A stretch of DNA of 16,762 nt. It comes from an uncultured Gemmatimonadota bacterium (GTDB taxonomy: Bacteria; Gemmatimonadota; Gemmatimonadetes; Gemmatimonadales; Gemmatimonadaceae). Positions within the stretch are counted from its first letter, which is position 1. Every line of letters starts with the position of its first letter. The position numbers were made by a program, and so were the translations under genes. Shown in pieces: positions 1 through 7,005 of the stretch. Under the pieces are notes generated by a model that was not told the origin of the DNA, ran no database searches, and worked only from the letters and a program-made list of their open reading frames with translations. The DNA is taken from the NCBI GenBank assembly GCA_946478895.1, contig CAMLDY010000052.1, positions 1 to 16,762 of the forward strand. Direction: 5' to 3'.

Positions 1-9
1 GTCATCAGC

Positions 10-489
10 TCAAGCGATGTCAATGATGTCAACTTCGGCTCTCCCTCCGACAATCGTCAGTCTTCCGACGCTTGGCTTGAGATTAAACCGCCTTGGACCA
101 GCCGCTCCCGGATTTACGAACAGCCGGCCGTCGATTCTGGTGACGAGCTGCTGGTGCGTATGCCCATACACGACGACATCGGCATCGTAGCGCTCGGCAA
201 GCTTCGCCGGCGTCGGACTTCCGATCTCGTGTCCGTGACTCACATGAAGATGTACTCCGCCCACCTCGAGATCGATCCGTTCCACGAGCGCCGGATCGCC
301 GGGAACGTCTGTGTTCCCGAATACGGCCCGCACCGGCGCAATCAATCGCAGCTCCTGCAGAATCGCATCGCCTCCGACATCACCAGCATGAAGAATCAGC
401 TCGACGCCGCTCAGCGCTTCGTGCACCCCCGCTCTCACCAGACCGTGGGTATCGGAGATGAGTCCAATGATGCGCGCGGGGTCTGGCAT
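10..489 (-). CDS. YfcE/MJ0936-family metallophosphoesterase
   Basis: A 159-residue calcineurin-like phosphoesterase with a two-metal active site, probably a cytosolic phosphodiesterase of unknown physiological substrate. The whole metal-binding motif series is visible in order: SDTH (D13, H15), GDVGG (D37), GNTD (N59, D61), HGH (85-87) and GHTH (H110, H112), followed by NPGA near 126-129. This length and order are typical of the small YfcE/MJ0936 class; homologues hydrolyse model phosphodiesters in vitro. The ATG at 489 is the natural start because the SDTH motif lies only 12 residues in, as in homologues; the Shine-Dalgarno upstream is weak (GAAG). It diverges from the small gene at 516 with only 26 bases between the start codons. 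Family assignment is firm, exact substrate unknown. Confidence 0.93.
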   Translation of the reverse strand: MPDPARIIGLISDTHGLVRAGVHEALSGVELILHAGDVGGDAILQELRLIAPVRAVFGNTDVPGDPALVERIDLEVGGVHLHVSHGHEIGSPTPAKLAERYDADVVVYGHTHQQLVTRIDGRLFVNPGAAGPRRFNLKPSVGRLTIVGGRAEVDIIDIA

Positions 490-506
490 AGGTACTTCTA
501 TATATT

Positions 507-511
507 AGGAG
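507..511 (+). promoter_or_regulatory. Shine-Dalgarno AGGAG of the small gene upstream of queG
   Basis: AGGAG lies four bases before the ATG at 516. It sits directly after an AT-rich TATATATTA patch (about 499-507), the only AT-rich stretch between the divergent genes. On the minus strand this patch reads like a -10 element placed so close to the metallophosphoesterase start that the transcript would be nearly leaderless; that last point is inference. Confidence 0.6.
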
Positions 512-515
512 TGTC

Positions 516-764
516 ATGGCGTGGCTACGACTCGCGTTTCATCTGGCGTTGCGTGCGCTCCGCCGCCCGCGGCTCGCGGTGGATCTGATGAAGGTCACCT
601 GGAGATTCAGGTCGAGCGGCTGGTACCGTCATTTCCCGTTTCTCCCCCTGCCCGATCCCACCTATCTGCGCTGGCGGATGTACACCGCATATGGGGACTA
701 CAATGCCATACCGACGGTCACAGACGTCGAGCGCTACGCGCGGTGGGCGGGCTCAAACGAATGA
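516..764 (+). CDS. Small Arg/Trp/Tyr-rich conserved-looking protein, unknown function
   Basis: An 82-residue protein that I cannot assign to a function. The first 25 residues are Leu/Ala/Arg-rich and could form an amphipathic helix; the middle carries a Pro-rich FPFLPLPDP stretch followed by an aromatic segment (YLRWRMYTAYGD) and an acidic C-terminal helix ending WAGSNE. No signal peptide and no clear membrane segment are seen. It has a good AGGAG Shine-Dalgarno at 507-511, four bases before the ATG, and its TGA stop (762-764) overlaps the ATG of queG (761-763), so the two are almost certainly co-translated. The good ribosome site and the coupling argue that it is real. A role linked to queuosine synthesis is only suggested by position. 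Confidence 0.75.
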   Translation: MAWLRLAFHLALRALRRPRLAVDLMKVTWRFRSSGWYRHFPFLPLPDPTYLRWRMYTAYGDYNAIPTVTDVERYARWAGSNE

Positions 765-1846
765 CTGCCGTCGCGGCTGAGACTTTCGCGGACACGGAGC
801 TGCTCAAGGCGCAGGCATACGGGCTCGGCTTCGACCTCGTTGGAATCGCGTCGCTAGGGCCGATGGACACCGCTGCCCGGTTCGACGAGTGGGTGGGCGC
901 GGGGTACGCCGGCGACATGGCATACCTCGAGCGTGGTGCAGCGAAGCGGCGCGATTCCCGGCTTCCGTTTGCCGACGTTGCGTCGGCGATCGTGGTCGGC
1001 ATGTCGTACGGAGGTCGCGAGCCCAGCGGCCCGATCGCGCGCTACGCGCGCGGCGACGATTATCACGACCTGATCACTGCGCGCCTCGAAGAGCTGCATC
1101 GCTGGCTGGAGCACCAGTTGGGACGTCAGGTTCGTGGTAAGGCCTACGTCGACACGGGCCCCATCCTCGAGCGCGATCTCGCGCGTCGCGCCGGTCTCGG
1201 CTGGTTCGGAAAAAACACCAATCTCGTCAACCCGCGCATCGGCTCGTTCTTTTTCATTGGGGCTTTGCTCGTGGATCTCGAGTTGTTGCCCGACGAGCCG
1301 TTCGCGGTCGATCGCTGCGGGACGTGCACTCGTTGCCTCGACGCCTGCCCAACCGCCGCTTTCGTCGAGCCGCGAGTGCTCGATGCGACCAAATGCATTT
1401 CTTATTTGACCATCGAAGCGAAGAGTGCGATACCCGAAGATCTGCGTCCGGCAATCGGCGGGCTCGTATATGGATGCGACATCTGCCAGGACGTCTGTCC
1501 CTGGAACATCCGCTTCGCCACCGAGCTCGAGGAGGAATCATTCGAGCCGCGACCGATCGTGTCGGGTGACGCGCGGGCCGTCGCGAGAAAACTTCTCGAG
1601 CTTGACGACGAATCCTTCAGGAACGAACTGAAAGGCTCGCCGATGAAGCGGGCAAAAAGACGAGGTCTCGCCCGCAATGCGGCGACGGTGCTTGGCAATG
1701 TCGGCATCGACGAAGATGTCGCTTCGCTTTCCCGCGCTTCCAACGATCCCGACTCGCTCGTCGCTGAACACGCAGACTGGGCGCTGCGGCGCATTCGAGC
1801 GCGGATCGAACACCCGGACCCGCGGACGAACGACCGCGTTCCTTAG
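761..1846 (+). CDS. queG: Epoxyqueuosine reductase QueG
   Basis: A 361-residue cytosolic enzyme that reduces epoxyqueuosine to queuosine at the wobble position of GUN-anticodon tRNAs (Tyr, His, Asn, Asp), using cobalamin and two [4Fe-4S] clusters. The N-terminal domain carries the VDTGP motif with the probable catalytic acid D131, followed by GLGWFGKNT. The ferredoxin-like part has C186xxC189xxC192xxxC196-P, C212 and C239xxC242xxxC246-PW, which supplies all eight cluster ligands. The end (about 300-350) is HEAT-like: RNAATVLGN and EHADWALRRI. The reading frame is open back to 521, but the upstream part lies out of frame over the small gene; the ATG at 761 overlapping that gene's TGA is the real start. 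The TAG stop overlaps the convergent gene's TAA stop. Confidence 0.96.
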   Translation: MTAVAAETFADTELLKAQAYGLGFDLVGIASLGPMDTAARFDEWVGAGYAGDMAYLERGAAKRRDSRLPFADVASAIVVGMSYGGREPSGPIARYARGDDYHDLITARLEELHRWLEHQLGRQVRGKAYVDTGPILERDLARRAGLGWFGKNTNLVNPRIGSFFFIGALLVDLELLPDEPFAVDRCGTCTRCLDACPTAAFVEPRVLDATKCISYLTIEAKSAIPEDLRPAIGGLVYGCDICQDVCPWNIRFATELEEESFEPRPIVSGDARAVARKLLELDDESFRNELKGSPMKRAKRRGLARNAATVLGNVGIDEDVASLSRASNDPDSLVAEHADWALRRIRARIEHPDPRTNDRVP

Positions 1847-2397
1847 ACGGCGTTCGTTCCGGTCGGTGGCTTCCCCGATTGCCGCTGGCTGATTGCCATC
1901 CAGGTCGCCGTATCCCAGGCGTTGTGGATTCCCGTGTAGAGCAGGAGCAGCGCAGAAGCGGCCACGAAGTAGAGCGGCCAGGCCGAGCCGCCCGCCAGGA
2001 TCGCGGCGCAGGCCCCCATCACGATGTACGCGATCAGCGGAAAAACGGTGTGCCACAGCCAGTCTTCGCCCACCGGATTGTATTGAGTGACGGTCCTGAT
2101 GCGCCGCACCACCACAACCATGTACCCAAGCCCGATCAGTGCGACCGCGCCAACGCTGATCCCGAGACTCAGTGCAGTATGCTTCGGCGACGTCAGCACC
2201 GAGGCGAGGAGGATCACGAGACAGAAGTGGACGATCGTAGGCGATGAATAGGCCGCGACGCCGGCCGCGGTAGCACCCGCCTCCATTCTCATTTCGGTGG
2301 TCAGACTAACCACCACGAACATCAGACCCGTCAGCGCCGCGGCCGACGATCCGATGATCACATAGAACGTATCCCAGCCCGAGACTGCGTCGCTCAT
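1843..2397 (-). CDS. Unknown multi-pass membrane protein
   Basis: A 184-residue inner-membrane protein with about five hydrophobic segments: roughly 10-32 (with the SSAAALTGLMFVVVSL pattern common in a family of uncharacterised bacterial membrane proteins), 54-72, 77-98, 117-137 and 141-160. A basic loop VVRRIRT lies between helices 3 and 4, and the C-terminal tail is hydrophilic. No catalytic motif is visible. I chose the ATG at 2397 because GAGG lies five bases upstream; an in-frame GTG at 2403 would sit directly on that site. It begins 33 bases after the exporter gene stop on the same strand and may be the last gene of the lar transcript. Its stop overlaps the queG stop from the opposite strand. 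Function unknown. Confidence 0.8.
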   Translation of the reverse strand: MSDAVSGWDTFYVIIGSSAAALTGLMFVVVSLTTEMRMEAGATAAGVAAYSSPTIVHFCLVILLASVLTSPKHTALSLGISVGAVALIGLGYMVVVVRRIRTVTQYNPVGEDWLWHTVFPLIAYIVMGACAAILAGGSAWPLYFVAASALLLLYTGIHNAWDTATWMAISQRQSGKPPTGTNAV

Positions 2398-2430
2398 CGG
2401 CACCTCGCAGGAAAACTTGGCCGTCCCGAG

Positions 2431-4458
2431 TTAGCTCACCCGCCTGACGTCGGGAACGAGGTCGCGAACCGCGGCGCGAAGATACTGAGCCGCATCGTCC
2501 TCGTGGGTAGGATCCCACTCTTCGGCCAGCTCCGCCAGATGCGCACGGCGCGCGGCGACGATGCGATCAAGGGTCTGGCACCCACGCGGTGTCAGCTGGG
2601 AGTGCGCCGGAGAGTCGGGACGCGGGACGGTGACCAGCCCGCGACGGCGCAGCTCCTCCAGACCCGCCTGCGCCCGATCCGACGCCACGCCACGACCGTG
2701 GGCGATGTCGAACGGAGATTGCTCGGGATGCCGCTCGATCTCCACGAGCAGCCACGCGGCCAGTGGTGTCAATGTCTCGCCGGCGCGGGTCACGATTCGT
2801 TCGATGTGCGCGCGCTGGACATCCCGATCCGCCATCCTCGCCAGCGTGGCGTACAACTGCGAAGCGACTGCATCCTCATCCATCGGTCGCGCGAATGCTT
2901 CGCCGGCCTCTGCACCTGGCGCGGCGGCGCGAGCGGCGATCGTCTCTCGCAGCGGTCGTTCCGGCAACAGCCACGTCAGGACGAACCCGACCGCGGCTAC
3001 AATTGCGGCAACGAGAAAAACGGTGTCGAGCGATTCGGTGAATGCCCGCCCATACAGTCCACGCGTCGCCGCCGGCAGCTTCGCCATCGCCTGCATGCTC
3101 AAGCCCTGAGACGCGGCTCCCGCAGCGCCGGCGGGCAGCATGCTGGCAAGATTTGTGGCGAGCTGCGCGGCGAAGATTGCCCCGAGCACCGCGGTGCCGA
3201 GCGAGCCGCCGACGAGCCTGAACAAAGTCGCGCCCGATGTCGCCACGCCGAGATCGCGATACTCGACGGCGTTCTGAACGGCGATCACCAGCACCTGCAT
3301 CACCAGACCCAACCCGACACCGAGCACCAGCAACAGAAGCGATGCCGTCATGGCGGTGCTCTGCGCGGTGAGTCGCGACAGCAGGTAAAGTCCCACCGTC
3401 ATCACCGCCGTGCCCAGCACCGGAAACAGCTTGTAGCGTCCTGTCCTGCTGATAAGCTGTCCCGACACGATCGATGTAACGAGCATGCCGCCCATCATCG
3501 GCAGCATCTGCATGCCCGACGCCGTTGGACTTACGCCCTTCACGACCTGCAGATAGAGCGGGAAGTAGGTGACTGAGCCAAACAGCGCGAAGCCGACGAT
3601 CAGGCCGATAAGAGACGTCACCACGAAGGTCCGCTGGCGGAACAGCCGCATCGGAAGAATCGGCTCGTTGGCCTTATTCTCGGCGAACACGAACAACGCG
3701 AGAGCAACAGCGCTCACGATTATCAGGCCGATGATGATCCCCGACGACCATGGATACGCCGTCCCACCGAGGTCGCTGAGCAGAGTGATGGTGCTCAGCG
3801 CTACTGCCACGAGCCCGGCGCCCGCGTAATCGATCGCGTGGGCGATGCGCCGCGAGCTCGCTGGCAGAGTGGCGGCCAACACCACGAGCGCGCCGAGCCC
3901 GACCGGAAGGTTGATGTAAAAGATCCACCGCCACGTCCAGTGCGTGGTGAAGTAGCCGCCAAGTAGAGGTCCGGCGATGCTCGCGAGACCGAACACCGCG
4001 CCGAAGATTCCCTGGTAGCGCCCGCGATCGCGGGGCGGCACGAGATCGCCGACGACGGCCTGGGTCGTAACGACGAGCCCACCGCCCCCAAGTCCCTGAA
4101 TCGCTCGAAAAGAGATGAGCTGGGTCATGTTCTGACTCAGCCCGCACAGCACCGATCCGATCAGAAACAGCACGATCGCCGACTGCATGATGATCTTGCG
4201 GCCGTAGAGATCGCCGAGCTTGCCGTAGATCGGCGTGACGATGGTCTGCGCCAGGAGATACGCCGTCACTACCCACGCCAGATGCTCGAGCCCGCCGAGC
4301 TCGCTGACGATCGTCGGCAGTGCCGTCGAAACGATCGTCGAATCGAGTGCAGCCAGCAACATCGCCAGCACCAGTCCGCTGAATGCAACGAGCACCTGCC
4401 GGTGCCCAAGTGCGGGCAGCTGGGTTGTGCTTTCGATAGTTGTGGCGCTCTCAGTCAT
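2431..4458 (-). CDS. DHA2-type 14-TM MFS exporter fused to a C-terminal MarR-like winged-helix domain
   Basis: A 675-residue protein. Residues about 20-500 are a drug:H+ antiporter of the 14-helix DHA2 (EmrB/QacA) class: the LDSTIVSTALPTI motif in helix 1, GKLGDLYGRK after helix 2 (about 79-88), RAIQGLGGG in helix 4, and the antiporter motif region GAVFGLASIAGPLLGG followed by WRWIFYINLPVG. Substrate cannot be read from sequence. After a charged Ala-rich linker (about 500-540) comes a soluble domain of about 130 residues ending like a MarR regulator: LTPLAAWLLVEIE, LEELRRRGLVTVP, a basic wing ending LTPRG, then a long helix (LDRIVAARRAHLAELAEEW). This predicts a cytoplasmic, membrane-tethered winged helix. 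It lies 26 bases after the LLM oxidoreductase gene and is probably in its operon. The ribosome site is weak. The exporter call is firm; that the tail binds DNA is inference. Confidence 0.92.
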   Translation of the reverse strand: MTESATTIESTTQLPALGHRQVLVAFSGLVLAMLLAALDSTIVSTALPTIVSELGGLEHLAWVVTAYLLAQTIVTPIYGKLGDLYGRKIIMQSAIVLFLIGSVLCGLSQNMTQLISFRAIQGLGGGGLVVTTQAVVGDLVPPRDRGRYQGIFGAVFGLASIAGPLLGGYFTTHWTWRWIFYINLPVGLGALVVLAATLPASSRRIAHAIDYAGAGLVAVALSTITLLSDLGGTAYPWSSGIIIGLIIVSAVALALFVFAENKANEPILPMRLFRQRTFVVTSLIGLIVGFALFGSVTYFPLYLQVVKGVSPTASGMQMLPMMGGMLVTSIVSGQLISRTGRYKLFPVLGTAVMTVGLYLLSRLTAQSTAMTASLLLLVLGVGLGLVMQVLVIAVQNAVEYRDLGVATSGATLFRLVGGSLGTAVLGAIFAAQLATNLASMLPAGAAGAASQGLSMQAMAKLPAATRGLYGRAFTESLDTVFLVAAIVAAVGFVLTWLLPERPLRETIAARAAAPGAEAGEAFARPMDEDAVASQLYATLARMADRDVQRAHIERIVTRAGETLTPLAAWLLVEIERHPEQSPFDIAHGRGVASDRAQAGLEELRRRGLVTVPRPDSPAHSQLTPRGCQTLDRIVAARRAHLAELAEEWDPTHEDDAAQYLRAAVRDLVPDVRRVS

Positions 4459-4484
4459 CGGCGTACGACTTCCCCACGCGTTGG

Positions 4485-5531
4485 CTATTCAGGTCTCGCG
4501 CTCGCAGTCTCTCGGCGAATCACAGGGGCGACCTTCGTGCCAAACAGCTCGATTGAGCGCATTACCTGCGCGTGGGGCATCGTGCCGACACTCATTTGAG
4601 CCAGAAATCTCTGGTGGCCGAAGATCCGGTGCTGGAAGAGAATCTTGTCGATTACTTCCTGCGGATCTCCCACCAGCAACGCGCCGCGTGGGGAGCGCAG
4701 CGCCTCGAACTGCTCGCGGGTGGTCGGCGGCCAGCCACGCTCGCGTCCGATCTTGGTCATCACGTACGCATACGAAGGGAAGAACTCGTCTGCCGCCCGC
4801 TTCGAGTCGTCGGCGATGTAGGCGTGCGAGTTGATGCTCACCGGCATCTGCGAAAGGTCGTGTCCGGCTTTCGATGCGGTGTCGCGATACAATGAAACGA
4901 ACGGCGCAAATCGCTCGGGCGAGCCGCCAATGATCGCAAGCGCCATCGGCAGTCCCAGCGTCGCGGCTCGCACGACCGACTGCGGAGTGCCGCCGACCGC
5001 GATCCAGATCGGCAATGGATGCTGCAGCGGCCGCGGATAGACTCCGAGGTTCTCGAGCGGCGCGCGGTGCTCGCCTGCCCACGTCACCCGCTCGTCATCG
5101 ACGAGCCGCAGCAGGAGCTCGAGCTTCTCCGCGAACAAATCGTCGTAGTCGTCGAGATCGTATCCGAACAACGGGAACGATTCGATGAACGATCCGCGGC
5201 CGGCCATGATCTCCGCACGCCCGCCCGAGAGCAGGTCAAGAGTCGCGAAATCCTGGAATACGCGCACCGGATCGTCCGAGCTCAGCACGGTGACGGCACT
5301 CGTGAGCCGGATCTTCTTTGTCCGCTCCGCGGCTGCCGCGAGCACTACTGCCGGCGCTGACACGGCGAAGTCCGGCCGATGGTGCTCGCCAACGCCGAAG
5401 ACCTCGAGCCCAACCTGATCGGCGAGCTCGATCTCCTCGATCAGGTCGCGGAGCCGCTGCGCGGCACCAATCGTCCGACCGGTTACCGGGTCGGGCGTGG
5501 TCTCCGCAAAAGTGTAGACGCCGAGCTCCAT
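4485..5531 (-). CDS. LLM-class flavin-dependent oxidoreductase (2I7G/TIGR03858-like)
   Basis: A 348-residue luciferase-like TIM-barrel oxidoreductase, expected to use reduced FMN or F420. The N-terminus [10 protein letters not shown], the loop [10 protein letters not shown] (46-55), [15 protein letters not shown], and [24 protein letters not shown] (the first part of it at about 102-115) match, from memory, the LLM subfamily named after structure 2I7G, whose reaction is unknown. Length is normal and no key region is missing. The ATG at 5531 fits the family N-terminus, although I see no good Shine-Dalgarno. It follows larB by 29 bases and precedes the exporter by 26 bases, so translation may depend on the polycistronic context. 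A role in oxidising or detoxifying an exported compound would fit, but is not shown. Confidence 0.93.
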   Translation of the reverse strand: MELGVYTFAETTPDPVTGRTIGAAQRLRDLIEEIELADQVGLEVFGVGEHHRPDFAVSAPAVVLAAAAERTKKIRLTSAVTVLSSDDPVRVFQDFATLDLLSGGRAEIMAGRGSFIESFPLFGYDLDDYDDLFAEKLELLLRLVDDERVTWAGEHRAPLENLGVYPRPLQHPLPIWIAVGGTPQSVVRAATLGLPMALAIIGGSPERFAPFVSLYRDTASKAGHDLSQMPVSINSHAYIADDSKRAADEFFPSYAYVMTKIGRERGWPPTTREQFEALRSPRGALLVGDPQEVIDKILFQHRIFGHQRFLAQMSVGTMPHAQVMRSIELFGTKVAPVIRRETASARPE

Positions 5532-5560
5532 TCAGGAATCGCTACACTGCGGCTCGTCGC

Positions 5561-6193
5561 CTAATCGGGCCAGGCGCTGCCGATGATCTTGAGCGCCAGA
5601 CAGGCGGCGCCGAACCCGTTGTCGATATTCATGACAGCGACGCCCGGACTGCACGTGGCGAGCATCGTGTTGAGCGCAACCATCCCGCCCTGCGCCACGC
5701 CGCTTCCCACCGACGTCGGCACCGCAATCACCGGCGACCGCAGCAGGCCCGCGACCACTCCGGGGAGCGCGCCGTCCATTCCAGCGACGACGATGCAGAC
5801 GCGCGCGCTGGCGAGCTCAGGAAGTATCGATTGCAGCCGGTGGATGCCCGCGATCCCGACGTCGAAGTGGGTCGCCGTCGGAACGCCCATCGCACCCAGC
5901 GTTGTGGAAGCCTCGAGCGCGACCGGGATGTCGGCGGTGCCGGCGGTAATCACCGGAATCGGCGCCATTTCTCGAATCGGTCTGCCGTTCCGCACCGCCA
6001 TCCTGGCTTCGGGATGGATCGCGGCGAGATCGCGGAGAACCTCCATCTGCTCGTCACTGAGGCGCGACGCGATCCGCAGCTCCTCGGAGCCCTCGAAAAT
6101 CTGTCGCAGGTGCGCGGCCGTCTTGCCCGGTCCATAGACCACTTCCGGAACGCCGGTCCTTGCCTCCCGATCCTTATCCCAGCGTACGTGCAT
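5561..6193 (-). CDS. larB: LarB, pyridinium-3,5-biscarboxylic acid mononucleotide synthase
   Basis: LarB carboxylates nicotinic acid adenine dinucleotide at C5 and cleaves off AMP, the first step of nickel pincer nucleotide synthesis. This 210-residue protein shows the family run: GVPEVVYGPGKT near the start, a PurE-like domain with PVITAGTADIPVALEA, VVAGMDGALPGVVAGL, PVIAVPTSVG and TCSPGVAVMNIDNGFGAA. C181 in TCSPG is the probable nucleophile that forms the pyridine adduct in characterised LarB. The start is the ATG at 6193, which shares one base with the larE TGA (TGATG), indicating coupling. The frame stays open to 6520, but the upstream codons do not resemble LarB and lie over larE. The protein therefore lacks about 35-40 N-terminal residues usually present before the PEVV motif. 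Confidence 0.94.
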   Translation of the reverse strand: MHVRWDKDREARTGVPEVVYGPGKTAAHLRQIFEGSEELRIASRLSDEQMEVLRDLAAIHPEARMAVRNGRPIREMAPIPVITAGTADIPVALEASTTLGAMGVPTATHFDVGIAGIHRLQSILPELASARVCIVVAGMDGALPGVVAGLLRSPVIAVPTSVGSGVAQGGMVALNTMLATCSPGVAVMNIDNGFGAACLALKIIGSAWPD

Positions 6194-7005
6194 CACGACC
6201 CGACCAATGGGAGCGAAACGCTGCCGCTCTGAAGTCCACCCAGATCGAGCGCAACGAACCTGAAGCCCGCCTTCCGACAAGCGCGTCGCAGCTCTCCACG
6301 CAACGGATCGCTCACCACACGCTCGAACATCTCGGCCGGGATCTCCAGGCGCACCACGCTGTCGTGCCAGCGGGCTCGCGCCGGCCAGACGTCGTTGAGT
6401 CGCAGGAATTCCTCGACCGCTTCGATTTGCGCCAGACGCTCGGGTGTAACCTCGATCCCCACCGGGACTCTGCTGGCGAGACAGGGCGCGGCCGGCTTGT
6501 CGGCGTTCGACAGCTTCCATTCGCGCGCCAGCGCGCGCACGTCCGCTTTGTTGAATCCCGCATCGACCAGCGGCGCGACGACGCCGTGCTCCATGGCAGC
6601 CCGCAACCCCGGACGGTGGTCGCCAAGATCATCGACATGCGTGCCGACGAAGACGACTTCGTCCTCACCGCGCGATGCCGCCAATTCCTGGACGTTGTCG
6701 TAGAGCGCTGTCTTGCAGTAGTAACAGCGGTCACCCGCGTTGGCGCGGTAACCCTCGAGATCCATTTCGGTCGTTTCCACTTCCTCGACCCGCGCGCCGA
6801 TTTCGGCGGCGATCCGGTGCGCGTCTGCGCGCTCCGCCGCGGCGAGCGACGCGCTGACTCCGAGGAGAGCGACCGTCTCGAGCCCGGCGCGCACCGATGC
6901 GGCGAGCACGACGGTCGAATCGATTCCACCGGAATAGCAGACGTAGGCGGTCCGATCGCCGGCCGCACTTCGAACTGCGTCGAGCAGTCGGTCCCCGAGC
7001 TGCAT
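6193..7005 (-). CDS. larE: LarE, ATP-dependent sulfur insertase for the nickel pincer cofactor
   Basis: LarE adenylates pyridinium-biscarboxylate mononucleotide and converts the carboxylates to thiocarboxylates, the step between LarB and LarC. This 270-residue PP-loop enzyme has the pyrophosphatase loop SGGIDS at 25-30, a CYYC pair at C94/C97, GTHVDDLGDHRPG near 121-133 and KPAAPCLASR with C175. L. plantarum LarE gives up one cysteine sulfur per reaction, while other LarE proteins hold a [4Fe-4S] cluster on three cysteines; the C94/C97/C175 set here suggests the cluster type (inference). The ATG at 7005 comes directly after the larC TAG, and the TGA overlaps the larB start. Confidence 0.95.
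   Translation of the reverse strand: MQLGDRLLDAVRSAAGDRTAYVCYSGGIDSTVVLAASVRAGLETVALLGVSASLAAAERADAHRIAAEIGARVEEVETTEMDLEGYRANAGDRCYYCKTALYDNVQELAASRGEDEVVFVGTHVDDLGDHRPGLRAAMEHGVVAPLVDAGFNKADVRALAREWKLSNADKPAAPCLASRVPVGIEVTPERLAQIEAVEEFLRLNDVWPARARWHDSVVRLEIPAEMFERVVSDPLRGELRRACRKAGFRFVALDLGGLQSGSVSLPLVGS

Noticed and set aside
521..760. N-terminal extension of queG by 80 codons
   Set aside because: It overlaps the small coupled gene out of frame, does not resemble QueG, and the ATGA overlap gives a natural start at 761.
2503..3576. 357-codon plus-strand frame opposite the MFS exporter
   Set aside because: Composition dominated by Arg, His and Gln, no fold or ribosome site; antisense shadow of the exporter.
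6194..6520. N-terminal extension of larB by 109 codons
   Set aside because: The added sequence does not resemble LarB and lies across larE in another frame; the TGATG start fits coupling.
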